Positions 1 to 8,860 of a DNA stretch of 49,808 nt are shown in pieces. Made by a program: the position numbers and the translations under genes. The DNA comes from Prochlorococcus sp. AG-402-L23. Lineage in GTDB: Bacteria; Cyanobacteriota; Cyanobacteriia; PCC-6307; Cyanobiaceae. The notes under the pieces are model-generated. The model was not told the origin of the DNA and did no database searches. It saw nothing but the letters and a program-made list of their open reading frames with translations. Location: the NCBI GenBank assembly GCA_003216635.1, contig QCIO01000009.1, forward strand, positions 1-49,808. The letters are read 5' to 3'. Numbering within the stretch: the stretch's first letter is position 1; each line of letters starts with the position of its first letter.

Positions 1-563
1 ATCCTACTTCCAAATCTAGAACTTATTTTTTTTTTGTTTACAGCTGAAATAAGTTCATGATTAAGATTCAGAAAATCATCAATCCACAAATTATCTATTA
101 CATCTTTATACAAATTATCTATATTATTCTCAATGTATAGATCTTGAGTTAAACCTATTTCAATACTATATTCATCAATAATATTATTGCAAAAAGAATG
201 AAATGTAGTTACTTGTAACTTGTAAATTTCATTAACAAAATTATCAATTTCGGATATAATTTTTTTATTAGATTTTTCTTTCTCCTTATATTTTTGATAC
301 CAATCCTTAAGGGTATTATCTATCTTACTTTCATTATGATTTTGCAAATATAATTTTAAATCCTGAAATCTCAAAAGTATTTTATCTCTTAATTCAGAAC
401 ACGTATTTTTTGTAAAACTTAATAAGAGTATCTCATCTGGTTTAATTTTTTTCTCTAAAACATTTCTTAAAACTAGATGCGCCAAAGTGAAACTTTTGCC
501 AGTTCCGGCACTTGCTTCTACTAATTTAAATTTGTTATCTAAATTAATTTGATTAATATCCAT
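1..563 (-). CDS. recB: RecB, exodeoxyribonuclease V beta subunit (N-terminal part, runs off left edge)
   Basis: This is the start of a UvrD-family helicase read leftward from ATG at 561-563; about 187 codons are visible. Residues 12-21 read EASAGTGKSF, the RecB-type Walker A, followed by LLLSFTKNT (motif Ia) and TTFHSFCN, all typical of the RecB N-terminus. RecB is the 3'-5' helicase and, in its missing C-terminal domain, the nuclease of RecBCD, which resects double-strand breaks for RecA. It is the last visible gene of a leftward cluster with recC, separated from it by a small methyltransferase gene. The product name rests on the motifs and on the recC neighbour; AddA is a less likely alternative. 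Confidence 0.9.
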   Translation of the reverse strand, partial: MDINQINLDNKFKLVEASAGTGKSFTLAHLVLRNVLEKKIKPDEILLLSFTKNTCSELRDKILLRFQDLKLYLQNHNESKIDNTLKDWYQKYKEKEKSNKKIISEIDNFVNEIYKLQVTTFHSFCNNIIDEYSIEIGLTQDLYIENNIDNLYKDVIDNLWIDDFLNLNHELISAVNKKKISSRFGSR

Positions 564-575
564 ATCTTTATTGAA

Positions 576-1049
576 TTAAAATTCGACCTCATTTTTATAA
601 AGTAAGTAATTCTTAAATTTATTTTTTAAATATTTCTCTTCTAAAGCAATCTTAAGTTTAATTATTAAACCCAGACTTACTAATAAAAATAAATAATAAA
701 TAGATAGCTTGGTTATAAAAACGCCAAAGGAAATAAATAGTAAAGAATAGTACATAGGATGACGCGTAAATCGATAAATACCCGTAGTTACAAGATTGCT
801 ATTATTTATAGGTCTTGGGAAAGGGGATAAATTTCTACCTAAGTCTTTAATTGCAACTAACATTATTATTAAAGCGATTATGATAATTAAAAAACCTACT
901 AAATAAGATAAAGGACTAATTTGAATTATTTTTTTTTGTGGAATAAATTCCCATTCAAAAAAATGGAGACTAATAATAAAAAACTGTAAAAAAACAAGAA
1001 TTATTTCATAAGCAGCTTTTAAAAAAATTTTTAACTGAAATTTAGTCAT
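576..1049 (-). CDS. Membrane methyltransferase of the ICMT/PEMT-like family
   Basis: The 157-residue product has four or so hydrophobic segments and the family signature near residue 90, TTGIYRFTRHPMYYSLL, followed by a C-terminal EEKYLKNKFKNY block that resembles the SAM-binding tail of isoprenylcysteine carboxyl methyltransferase and phospholipid methyltransferase proteins. It probably methylates a lipid or small molecule at the membrane; the substrate cannot be read from sequence. It lies between recC (3 bp away) and recB (12 bp away) on the same strand, so it is probably cotranscribed with them, although no functional link to recombination is evident. Confidence 0.8.
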   Translation of the reverse strand: MTKFQLKIFLKAAYEIILVFLQFFIISLHFFEWEFIPQKKIIQISPLSYLVGFLIIIIALIIMLVAIKDLGRNLSPFPRPINNSNLVTTGIYRFTRHPMYYSLLFISFGVFITKLSIYYLFLLVSLGLIIKLKIALEEKYLKNKFKNYLLYKNEVEF

Positions 1050-1052
1050 TAT

Positions 1053-4000
1053 TTATTTCTTTAATGCATTAATAAGAGGACCATATAATCTGAATGATAA
1101 TTTATCAAAATTATTATTTCCCAAAAAGAAATCTGGTTCTTTTTCATTTCCAAAACATAATTTCATTTCGATATTATCTCTTTCTCCTTTAGAAAAAAAT
1201 TTATTACCGATCCATCTATCCCTAAAAGCTTTTTTCTCATTTTTTGATTTTATTTTTGCTTCTACATATTTATAAGCACTTTCAGGAGGGAGAGGAAAAC
1301 ATTTTTCAGAATAATTTTTAAAAATATTTATGTATTCCTCCAAAATTAAATTTGACTCAATTACTCCAGGGGATTGAATAATTTGCGATTTATAATAATT
1401 TTCTGTTCTAAAAATTACTTTAGTTTTTTTTATATTCTTCTTTAAAGAATAAATGAAGAGTGATTTTATCCAAGCCTCTGTCAAACGACTTAAACTTAGT
1501 TTCGAATGAATTAATTCAATTACGGTGTCATCAGCGATGAAATATTCTTCTTTATTTGCATTTGATTTAACATAAATTCTTTTAATCTTATTATGTTGAC
1601 TTAGACTTATAGATAGACTTTCTAATAAATCTTTGATTTCTTTTTCTTTTATAAAAATACTATTTTTCGGCATAATAATGCCATTTTCAACCAATTGAGG
1701 ATTGATATTCAAATTTTTTAAATCATCAATAATATTATGGTTATCAATCTCTAATTCCTGGATTATTTTTGTAATTAGTTGCGACTTCTGCAGATTACTT
1801 ACATACTCCTCATCTGGATGATTAATAAATATTTCCTTTGGAGAAATATTTTTTTTATTTAGCCAATATTTTTGTGGAGTCTTGAACCAATAAATAAGTT
1901 CTGATAATTTATAATTTTTAATATCATATTTTTTTTCATGCCAATCTATATATTCTACTAATGAATAATTAATTTTTATTATCTCAGAACTATCAATATC
2001 AATTATTTCTTTTTTATTTAAATCAGGATATTTAATTATTAGTTCTCTTTCGGCTTGGTTTAAAAAACTATCAAAAAAAGAAATTAACTCTTTTATAGGA
2101 AAAGAGACATCTAATTTTTTATTGTTTTTGTCATTCTTTACCCAAGTAACTATAAATTTATCTCTACAGGAAATTAACAACTCAAGGAATAAATATTTCT
2201 CTCTTTCAAAAACGGATGGATCGCCAAGGTGATATTTATTATTTAATAAATTAATATTTTCATTCTTTGATAATTTTGGATAATAAACACTATTCATGTC
2301 TATTAAGAAGATAACCTTGTGTGGAATTTGCCTTGAATTTTCAATATCACTTACAAGTATCTTGTTGATACGTGATTTGCTTTGATATTTAGCTTCATTT
2401 ATGCAAGAAATTAATATCTCTCTAAAAACATTTAACAAAATAAGATCATCAGGTATTAAAGGTATTGCGTAATTATCAAGAATTCTATTTATTTCACTAA
2501 TTTCTAAATTGAAATTTGCATTAGAATAAGCAATGTTTTTTAATATAAACTTTATCTTTTCTACCCAACTTGAGTAAGAAAAAGATCCTCTTAGCAAATT
2601 AATATATTTTTTAAAATCAAGTAATAATTTAACCCATTTATTCAAATCCAAACTTATATTTTTATAACTAAATGGTTTTAAATTAAAAGTACCTAAATTG
2701 ACTTCTTTTTCATAAATTAGGCCTAAAGTAATTCTATTTATAGACCACTCTAGAGTATTTTTTTCTTCGCCTAATCTTTCATTAGCATCTAATCCCCAAT
2801 GAAAACCAACTTGGGTAAGTAAGAAAATAATTTCATCCTTCTCACTAATATCAAAATCAAAAATATTCTGAGTTGCTTTTTTTGAAAAAATATAATCTAT
2901 TTTTTCAATTGTGATTTTCTCATTTGCTATTTCAGTGATGTCTATTAAAAATTTATAAATGTCTGGAGAATCATGATTATCCTCATCAATAAAAAAATAA
3001 GGTATCTTTTCACCATTAATTAACTCATTACTAAAGATATACCTTAGATAAGGTTTAACTTGATTAGTTTGTGGAGATAAAATAGCAATGTCACTATATT
3101 TAATATTCTCGCAAGAATTTATTATTTCTATAATTTTATTTCTTATAAATTCTAATTGACTATTCTGATTAAAATGCTCGGAAAGTAATATTGAATCATC
3201 ACCTTCATTTACTAAAAAATCATTGCTATTATTATCAATTAATCTTTTTTGTATTTGATTAAGAAGAGTAATATCTTGCCTATCAAAAAAATTAATTGTT
3301 GGATCAATATAAATTAGGTTATTTTTTGAATTTATACCTTCTTTATAAATATTTTCCTCAATTAATTTCTGAAAGTTTGCTCCAAATTTACCAAATATTT
3401 TCTCAATATTTGAATTGTTTAAATTCAATTTACTTTCATAATTATCAAATTCCAACTCACCTTCAAGACAATTTATTCTATTCCATAAATCATCTCCTGG
3501 AGATAGTAAATATAAATTTACATTGGTAAATTTTGAAATTTCTGAATAAAAGTTAATATGTAGTTTAGATAAGTTATTATCGGAAATAATGTAAATTTGA
3601 TTTGGTACTTTAGTTTGAAAGTTTTTGATTTTTTTTAAATTCTTTATTACTTCAATCATGTATAAACATGAAGGCTTTTCAGATATTTTTTTCTCTAATA
3701 ATTTATATAAAATAGGTTGCCAAAACTGATCTGAATTTAAATTCTTAAATAGATTAAGTGAATTCATTTCATATCTATTCCATTCAGCAATCATTTCAGG
3801 TCTAAAAATTAGATAATCAATAAAATTATTCGTGATCTTTTTTGTCAAATTATATATGTCTCCATCAATTGTCTTATTATTATCCAAATATTTATTAATC
3901 CAATTTTTAAGCGGAAACGATTCTTTAAAGCTATTTAATTCTTGTAATGAATCAATAATGCCCCATTTAATTGACTCAAAATTCCATAAACCCATATCAA

Positions 4001-4235
4001 TTCCTGGGAAAAAATTTGTCAATAATGATTCCGTGTAACTTGATATTGTCTTTAATTCATAAAGAGCACTTATTTTGTTTTTTATAGTTATTTGTTCTCG
4101 AAACCACTTACCCAAAAAATAATTGGGAACAGCTATTTCTAAATTATCATTTATAAGAGGAGGACATATTTTTAATTCTTCTGCCAAAAGCTCACTAATT
4201 ACTTCTATTTTGTTTGACTTGTATAGATTAAGCAA
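1053..4235 (-). CDS. recC: RecC, exodeoxyribonuclease V gamma subunit
   Basis: A 1,060-residue protein, the usual RecC size, adjacent to recB. It begins MLNLYKSNKIEVISELLAEE and carries a RecC-like N-terminal domain with PNYFLGKWFREQI (about residues 37-49). No Walker A motif is seen, as expected for a RecC, whose helicase-like fold is inactive and which scans DNA for Chi. It contributes to the RecBCD helicase/nuclease complex in double-strand-break repair. The start lies 17 bp after the ycf54 stop. RecD is not in the window. Divergence within the family is high, so the call relies on length, the N-terminal block and the recB neighbour. Confidence 0.85.
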   Translation of the reverse strand: MLNLYKSNKIEVISELLAEELKICPPLINDNLEIAVPNYFLGKWFREQITIKNKISALYELKTISSYTESLLTNFFPGIDMGLWNFESIKWGIIDSLQELNSFKESFPLKNWINKYLDNNKTIDGDIYNLTKKITNNFIDYLIFRPEMIAEWNRYEMNSLNLFKNLNSDQFWQPILYKLLEKKISEKPSCLYMIEVIKNLKKIKNFQTKVPNQIYIISDNNLSKLHINFYSEISKFTNVNLYLLSPGDDLWNRINCLEGELEFDNYESKLNLNNSNIEKIFGKFGANFQKLIEENIYKEGINSKNNLIYIDPTINFFDRQDITLLNQIQKRLIDNNSNDFLVNEGDDSILLSEHFNQNSQLEFIRNKIIEIINSCENIKYSDIAILSPQTNQVKPYLRYIFSNELINGEKIPYFFIDEDNHDSPDIYKFLIDITEIANEKITIEKIDYIFSKKATQNIFDFDISEKDEIIFLLTQVGFHWGLDANERLGEEKNTLEWSINRITLGLIYEKEVNLGTFNLKPFSYKNISLDLNKWVKLLLDFKKYINLLRGSFSYSSWVEKIKFILKNIAYSNANFNLEISEINRILDNYAIPLIPDDLILLNVFREILISCINEAKYQSKSRINKILVSDIENSRQIPHKVIFLIDMNSVYYPKLSKNENINLLNNKYHLGDPSVFEREKYLFLELLISCRDKFIVTWVKNDKNNKKLDVSFPIKELISFFDSFLNQAERELIIKYPDLNKKEIIDIDSSEIIKINYSLVEYIDWHEKKYDIKNYKLSELIYWFKTPQKYWLNKKNISPKEIFINHPDEEYVSNLQKSQLITKIIQELEIDNHNIIDDLKNLNINPQLVENGIIMPKNSIFIKEKEIKDLLESLSISLSQHNKIKRIYVKSNANKEEYFIADDTVIELIHSKLSLSRLTEAWIKSLFIYSLKKNIKKTKVIFRTENYYKSQIIQSPGVIESNLILEEYINIFKNYSEKCFPLPPESAYKYVEAKIKSKNEKKAFRDRWIGNKFFSKGERDNIEMKLCFGNEKEPDFFLGNNNFDKLSFRLYGPLINALKK

Positions 4236-4252
4236 TTTACTGGTCGGTTATA

Positions 4253-4570
4253 TTACTCAACTTTAAATGGATCAGTTATTTCTGCATTGGGACATTCGAA
4301 TTCCCCAACTGCAACAAACTCTAAACGCAGCTTCAAGAAAGTTATGAATTTTTTATCTTTTGATAAAATAGCTGCTGGTGGAGATGGAATCTTTGCTTTT
4401 AGATCAACAAATTGGGTGGTTTGCAAAAATGATGGATTTATTAAAAGCCAGAAATCTATTTCTTTATTGTTCTCTTTATAGTTCCTCATCCTCTCTTTCA
4501 AAATCTCCTCAATTGGTTCTTCAACTGTTAAAAACTTTTCACTTGCCGCCACGAAATAATATGTTGTCAT
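4253..4570 (-). CDS. ycf54: Ycf54-like protein, Mg-protoporphyrin IX monomethyl ester cyclase accessory factor
   Basis: The 105-residue protein begins MTTYYFVAASEKFL and contains EPIEEILKER, NKEIDFWLL and FLKLRLEFVAVGEFE, which match the cyanobacterial and plastid Ycf54 family (DUF2488) along its length. In that family the protein stabilises or assists the aerobic AcsF cyclase that closes ring E in chlorophyll biosynthesis. It follows pdxJ by 8 bp and precedes recC, so it probably sits in a mixed leftward operon. AcsF itself is not in the window. Confidence 0.92.
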   Translation of the reverse strand: MTTYYFVAASEKFLTVEEPIEEILKERMRNYKENNKEIDFWLLINPSFLQTTQFVDLKAKIPSPPAAILSKDKKFITFLKLRLEFVAVGEFECPNAEITDPFKVE

Positions 4571-4578
4571 TTTGAAAT

Positions 4579-5295
4579 TTAATTTGATGTAATAAGTGAC
4601 TTCATTTCACGTACAGACTTTTCTAATCCTATCGCTAAAGCCCTTGCAACAATACTATGACCTATGTTTAACTCATTCATATTGTTAATTGATGCAATTT
4701 TTTTAACATTATTATAGTTAAGGCCATGACCAGCATTAACAACTAATCCAAGGTCATTTGCTAAATGTGTAGACTCTATAATCCTTTGAAGCTCTTTATA
4801 CTGTTTAGATCCTGATAGTTCAGCATATTTTCCAGTATGTAATTCTATAAAGTTAAACCCTATTTTTTTGGAATAATTTATCTGTTCACCAAGGGGATCA
4901 ATAAATGCACTTACTTCTATATTTGAATCTTTTAAATTTCCAACAAAATTCTTAAGGTATTGCACATTACTTTTTACATCCAAACCGCCTTCTGTAGTAA
5001 CTTCCTCTCTTTTCTCAGGTACAAGCGTTACATAATCAGGAAGAATTCTTTTTGCAATTTCTAGCATTTCTTCAGTAGCAGCCATCTCTAAATTGAGTTT
5101 TGTTTTTATAGTCTCTTTCAGAAGGAATACGTCTCTATCTTGTATATGTCTTCTATCTTCTCTTAGATGAACTGTTATGGAGTCTGCACCACCTAATTCA
5201 GCTAAAAAAGCAAATTGTACAGGGTCAGGCTCCACAGTTTTCCTTGCTTGCCTTACATTTGCAATATGATCAATGTTTACTCCTAAAGTTGCCAT
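4579..5295 (-). CDS. pdxJ: Pyridoxine 5'-phosphate synthase PdxJ
   Basis: PdxJ condenses 1-deoxyxylulose 5-phosphate with 3-amino-2-oxopropyl phosphate in de novo vitamin B6 synthesis. Starting at the ATG at 5293-5295 gives 238 residues beginning [18 protein letters not shown], the hallmark PdxJ N-terminus. [13 protein letters not shown] (His and Arg catalytic loop), LVPEKREE and VNAGHGLNY follow in the usual order. The frame stays open 60 codons upstream, but that extension ([10 protein letters not shown]...) overlaps the divergent plsC-like gene and is not family-like, so the shorter start was chosen. Confidence 0.95.
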   Translation of the reverse strand: MATLGVNIDHIANVRQARKTVEPDPVQFAFLAELGGADSITVHLREDRRHIQDRDVFLLKETIKTKLNLEMAATEEMLEIAKRILPDYVTLVPEKREEVTTEGGLDVKSNVQYLKNFVGNLKDSNIEVSAFIDPLGEQINYSKKIGFNFIELHTGKYAELSGSKQYKELQRIIESTHLANDLGLVVNAGHGLNYNNVKKIASINNMNELNIGHSIVARALAIGLEKSVREMKSLITSN

Positions 5296-5395
5296 AATTT
5301 TAAAAATCTTAGTTTCTAGACAATCTAGTAACCGCCCAATAATAGCTAATAAAAAAAGGCAAACACTTAGATTATTAATATACAGTAAATAGAAC

Positions 5396-6070
5396 TTGAA
5401 GAAGAAATCCCTAGATATTTGGCATAAAATTAACCCTATATTGGGATTTATTGCAATGTTCGTTACCCAGGACATTGTTTTGAGGTTCTTTTTTAGAAAA
5501 AAGAAAATATTAAATAGTAGTTTTTACTTTCCTCAAGATTCTTCTATTATATTAGCTCCAACCCACAGATCAAGATGGGACGGCTTAATACTTACCATGG
5601 CAATGGGTAGAAGGGTAACAAAAAAGGATTGTAGATTTATGGTTACTAAATCCGAAATGAGAGGAATACAAGGTTGGTTTTTAAAAAGACTTGGATGTTT
5701 TTCGATAAATCAAATATCGCCATCTCTCTCAGCGTTAAGACATGCGATTGATATTTTAGAAAAAGGAGAACAACTAGTTGTTTTCCCTGAAGGAAAGATT
5801 AATAAATATGGAAAAAAATTAGTTCTCAAAGAAGGACTATACAGATTAGCTAGATTAGCTACAAAAAAAAAAGCATCCATTATTGTTATTCCAATAGGAA
5901 TTGCCTACAGCAAAGTACCTCCAAACTTTAGGGGCGAATTTTGTTTATCCTTTGGAAAACCAATAGCAATTAAGGATTACTTAAACTTTAATATCAAGGA
6001 CTTTAATATATTTCTTAATGAAAAAATGACTCAAGAGGAAGAAAAAGCATTAAAAAATGTAGGTAGATGA
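5396..6070 (+). CDS. 1-acyl-glycerol-3-phosphate acyltransferase family protein (PlsC-like)
   Basis: This 224-residue protein has the lysophosphatidic-acid acyltransferase block I HRSRWD (HX4D), a block III around [12 protein letters not shown] and a P-rich block IV near [12 protein letters not shown]. It probably acylates lysophosphatidic acid in membrane phospholipid and glycolipid synthesis. The start is uncertain: the full frame uses TTG at 5396, while the first ATG is at 5456 and would remove the first 20 residues. The TTG start was kept because the upstream residues look like a coherent amphipathic N-terminus. It diverges from pdxJ with about 100 bp between. Confidence 0.85.
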   Translation: MKKKSLDIWHKINPILGFIAMFVTQDIVLRFFFRKKKILNSSFYFPQDSSIILAPTHRSRWDGLILTMAMGRRVTKKDCRFMVTKSEMRGIQGWFLKRLGCFSINQISPSLSALRHAIDILEKGEQLVVFPEGKINKYGKKLVLKEGLYRLARLATKKKASIIVIPIGIAYSKVPPNFRGEFCLSFGKPIAIKDYLNFNIKDFNIFLNEKMTQEEEKALKNVGR

Positions 6071-6113
6071 ATATGCAATAAGTTACTATAAATTTTAATA
6101 ATTGAATAAGAAA

Positions 6114-6629
6114 ATGAAATTCTTAAAATTAATCCCTATTTTTTTTATAATTTTTGGAAATATTCCTTATAAAAATGAAGTTTATGCAGAAATAAAGAAT
6201 CCAGAAGACTACAGAGTACTCTCAAATGAGAGTAAAAAACTTTCCATTTCAAACGTAGAATATTTCATAAAACAAGGTGATAAATATATTCAAAACGGGG
6301 ATTTCGATAAAGCAAAGGATTCTTACCTAGATGCGAGAAAACTAGCAAAGCAGCTTGCATCTTTTTATTCTGATCTAAATTCATCCTTCAAAGGAATTGA
6401 TGTGAGAATACCAAATGAAATGCAGAGGAAAGGTAAGCAAATACTACAAATTTTGGCAGAATCAAATGAAAGATTAGCCTCTATGTACATAAAAACTGAA
6501 AAACCTGAGGTTGCGGTTCCCTTACTTGTTGAAACAATTAGAATAATGTCTCCTAATAGCAGAGAGGGTAAAGAAGCTTATGAAAGATTGATGCAACTAG
6601 GATTTGTTGAGACAAAATTCAAAGGTTAA
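6114..6629 (+). CDS. Conserved secreted or periplasmic helical protein, TPR-like
   Basis: From ATG 6114 the product is 171 residues and starts MKFLKLIPIFFIIFGNI, a clear signal peptide, with probable cleavage near VYAE. The mature part has helical pairs such as YIKQGDKYIQNGDFDKAKDSY-type and ERLASMYIKTEKPEVAVPLL that resemble degenerate tetratricopeptide repeats. The function is not known. An in-frame TTG at 6102 would add only MNKK. It lies 43 bp after the acyltransferase gene and 13 bp before bolA, so it may be cotranscribed with both. Confidence 0.75.
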   Translation: MKFLKLIPIFFIIFGNIPYKNEVYAEIKNPEDYRVLSNESKKLSISNVEYFIKQGDKYIQNGDFDKAKDSYLDARKLAKQLASFYSDLNSSFKGIDVRIPNEMQRKGKQILQILAESNERLASMYIKTEKPEVAVPLLVETIRIMSPNSREGKEAYERLMQLGFVETKFKG

Positions 6630-6642
6630 TTAAAATTTAATT

Positions 6643-6873
6643 ATGATCACTAAAGCAGAAGTCATCAGTTTAATCACTAAAAAATTACCAAATTCCCAAG
6701 TTTTTGTTGAAAATCTTAAAGGAAATGATCATTTGCAAGTAACTGTAATTGCATCTGAATTCAATGGATTATCATTAGTTAAACAACACCAGCTTGTATA
6801 TTCTGCTTTAAAGGAAGAATTAGCTTCAGAGGCTATCCATGCACTGGCATTAAAAACAGAAACACCAAATTAA
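6643..6873 (+). CDS. bolA: BolA family protein
   Basis: The 76-residue product contains the BolA core: VENLKGNDHLQVTVIA, FNGLSLVKQHQLVYSAL and a terminal AIHALALKT, including the invariant His of the RHxxVYxAL-like helix. BolA proteins pair with CGFS monothiol glutaredoxins to bind or transfer [2Fe-2S] clusters and sense iron. The very next gene, 3 bp downstream, is exactly such a glutaredoxin, which supports the assignment. Confidence 0.93.
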   Translation: MITKAEVISLITKKLPNSQVFVENLKGNDHLQVTVIASEFNGLSLVKQHQLVYSALKEELASEAIHALALKTETPN

Positions 6874-6876
6874 ATT

Positions 6877-7200
6877 ATGGACAACCCAACAAAAGATAAA
6901 ATACAAAAACTTATTGATTCTAATCCAGTAATGGTTTTCATGAAAGGGACAAAATTAATGCCTCAATGCGGTTTTTCCAACAATGTAGTTCAAATACTAA
7001 ATTCGTTAGGGGTAGAATTTTGTACGTTTGATGTTTTAAGTGATTTTGCTATTCGAGAAGGTATCAAAGAATATTCAGATTGGCCAACAATCCCTCAGGT
7101 TTACTTGAAAGGAGAATTTCTTGGTGGATCAGACATTCTTATCGAGATGTACAACTCAGGATCTCTTAAAGAAAAAATAGAAATCGAATTAGCGTCTTAA
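6877..7200 (+). CDS. grxD: Monothiol glutaredoxin, CGFS type (Grx4-like)
   Basis: The 107-residue thioredoxin-fold protein has the diagnostic CGFS active site ([13 protein letters not shown]), the preceding VMVFMKGTK strand and [22 protein letters not shown], with cis-Pro and the glutathione-binding GG. CGFS glutaredoxins bridge a [2Fe-2S] cluster with glutathione, often as a complex with BolA, and deliver it to target proteins. It is directly downstream of bolA and almost certainly cotranscribed with it. Confidence 0.95.
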   Translation: MDNPTKDKIQKLIDSNPVMVFMKGTKLMPQCGFSNNVVQILNSLGVEFCTFDVLSDFAIREGIKEYSDWPTIPQVYLKGEFLGGSDILIEMYNSGSLKEKIEIELAS

Positions 7201-7248
7201 AACAATTAGTAAGTATAAATACTGAATTGGTTAATAAAAATTAATATT

Positions 7249-7518
7249 TTAAATCCTTTTTTTATCAAAAAAACCTTTATTTTCATTTCCCTCTGGATCA
7301 ATAAAACTTGACGGATCTAAAATCCATCTTTCAATTAAGCTTTCTAATTTCTCTTGATCCTTTTGCTCTAAACTGCTGCAATTCCTTAAGGCTTGGAGAT
7401 AACCATCACTATATAATTTAAGATCAGATGGCGTATGAAAACGAGTAACTAAGTCCTGGCAACCATCGCAAATTGATTGAAAATGGCGAATTGCTTTGGG
7501 ATTTTTAAATGATGTCAT
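7249..7518 (-). CDS. Conserved cyanobacterial protein, DUF6761-like
   Basis: An 89-residue soluble protein with the central block DLKLYSDGYLQALRNCSSLE and a C-terminal RWILDPSSF, which recalls short cyanobacterial proteins of the DUF6761 type. The family name is given from memory and is tentative. No catalytic motif is visible. It is convergent with grxD (48 bp between stops) and divergent from the response regulator gene (86 bp between starts). Confidence 0.75.
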   Translation of the reverse strand: MTSFKNPKAIRHFQSICDGCQDLVTRFHTPSDLKLYSDGYLQALRNCSSLEQKDQEKLESLIERWILDPSSFIDPEGNENKGFFDKKRI

Positions 7519-7604
7519 AATTCGATAGATTCTGATTTTTATTTAGCATTTGTTATACCTTATTAAGGATGTTTAAAAATTGCCTGGCCAAACAGTAATT
7601 AAGA

Positions 7605-8342
7605 ATGCAATCAACTGAGCAAATCTTAGCTTCAACTCCTGGCAGTTCACAATTGCCTACGAGCTCTCAAACTCCCTCAAGAGTTCTAGTTGTTGAACCT
7701 CACCCCACACTTAGAACGGTCCTTGTACAAAGGCTTCGCCAAGATGGTCATTTAGCTGCAGCAGTCGGCACAGCTGCAGAAGCTGTTGACTTATGCAGAG
7801 AACAATCACCTGACCTATTGGTTAGCGCAGAAATCCTCGATAATAACACTGCAATGAAGCTAGCCCGACAATTGGGGGCTTCTGTCATAGTTTTAACAGC
7901 AAGATCAGGAGTTGAAGCATTAGTAAATCTATTAGATGAAGGGGCAGATGATGTTCTCAGAAAACCTTTTGGACTCGAAGAGCTTGCAGCACGATGTAGA
8001 ACTCTCTTAAAAAGGGGTAGGATAGGATTACAAGAAAAAGTTGAGGTTGGCCCTTTAGAGGTTCATCTTCTTTTAAGACAAGTTACTCTTAGCGAGAAGC
8101 CCGTAGAATTAAGTCCTAGGGAGTTTGCACTGCTTTGCGCTCTCTTGATGCCACCAGGAATGGTAAGAAGTCGTCAAGAGCTCTTAAGGATGGCCTGGCC
8201 GCCCTTCAGTGGAGGTCCTAGGTCCGTAGATACTCAAGTGTTAACTTTGCGGAGAAAATTAGAACAGGCCGGATTGGGAGAAGGTGGAGGAATAACCACT
8301 GTTAGGCAACAAGGTTATCGATTCAGTATTGATAATATTTAA
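7605..8342 (+). CDS. Atypical OmpR/PhoB-type response regulator lacking the phospho-acceptor Asp
   Basis: A receiver domain (about residues 26-135) is followed by a winged-helix DNA-binding domain (about 145-243) with LSPREFALLCALL and SVDTQVLTLRRKLE...VRQQGYRF. Thr98 and Lys120 (LRKPF) of the switch are kept, but the acidic pair at strand 1 is E-P (VVEPHP) and the acceptor position in PDLLVSAEIL is Ala75. Phosphorylation by a His kinase is therefore unlikely, and control may be by ligand, partner or abundance. The gene has visibly higher GC than its neighbours. It overlaps the next convergent gene by 4 bp. The target genes are unknown. Confidence 0.88.
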   Translation: MQSTEQILASTPGSSQLPTSSQTPSRVLVVEPHPTLRTVLVQRLRQDGHLAAAVGTAAEAVDLCREQSPDLLVSAEILDNNTAMKLARQLGASVIVLTARSGVEALVNLLDEGADDVLRKPFGLEELAARCRTLLKRGRIGLQEKVEVGPLEVHLLLRQVTLSEKPVELSPREFALLCALLMPPGMVRSRQELLRMAWPPFSGGPRSVDTQVLTLRRKLEQAGLGEGGGITTVRQQGYRFSIDNI

Positions 8343-8851
8343 TTTATAAAAGCAAAAAGTTCACCACCAATCATTAAAACTGACAGTAATGTTAGTAATT
8401 TATAAGTCCACAGTGGTGATATGTAAGATATTTCTTTAGTAGCAATTCCAGTATTCTTCGAAACAATTAATACAAATTTTTCGAAATTTTCTACCCTTTG
8501 TGGGAAAAGAAAGCTTTCACCTTGATAAGTATTAAAGTAGTAAACTTTACTACCCTGACTCGTGGTTAAAGATTTGATTAACTTAATATCTTCCCAAGAA
8601 ATCTCCCAATTTTTTTTCCCTAAGATTTTAGAAATAAAGCTAGTTTTATATGAAATTTTATTATTACAAGTTTCTACATAATCACTTGTGATATTGATTA
8701 TTAAATAAAGGCCTAAGAAGAATGTAATAATAGAGAGAATTTTTAATCTATCAATAGAGTAAAATGGGATAGGAATTGTAAGCGCTAGATATAAAGAAAC
8801 TAACGAACTTTTCACAAAAAAAAGAGTTTTAAACTTTTCTATCATTTCCAA
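8339..8851 (-). CDS. Conserved membrane protein with a PH-like soluble middle
   Basis: This 170-residue protein has two N-terminal hydrophobic stretches (about residues 12-30 and 36-55), a soluble middle (NKISYKTSFISKILGKKNWEISW... and YYFNTYQGESFLFPQ) whose alternating pattern suggests a bPH-like beta sandwich, and one C-terminal membrane segment (LLTLLSVLMIGGELFAF). The function is unknown. It ends in a 4 bp tail-to-tail overlap with the response regulator and starts 9 bp after crtH, with which it may be cotranscribed. Confidence 0.75.
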   Translation of the reverse strand: MEMIEKFKTLFFVKSSLVSLYLALTIPIPFYSIDRLKILSIITFFLGLYLIINITSDYVETCNNKISYKTSFISKILGKKNWEISWEDIKLIKSLTTSQGSKVYYFNTYQGESFLFPQRVENFEKFVLIVSKNTGIATKEISYISPLWTYKLLTLLSVLMIGGELFAFIN

Positions 8852-8860
8852 AGTATCCAG

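Noticed and set aside
5296-5475. N-terminal extension of PdxJ
   Set aside because: The 60 extra residues are hydrophobic and unlike PdxJ, overlap the divergent gene, and precede a perfect family start at 5295.
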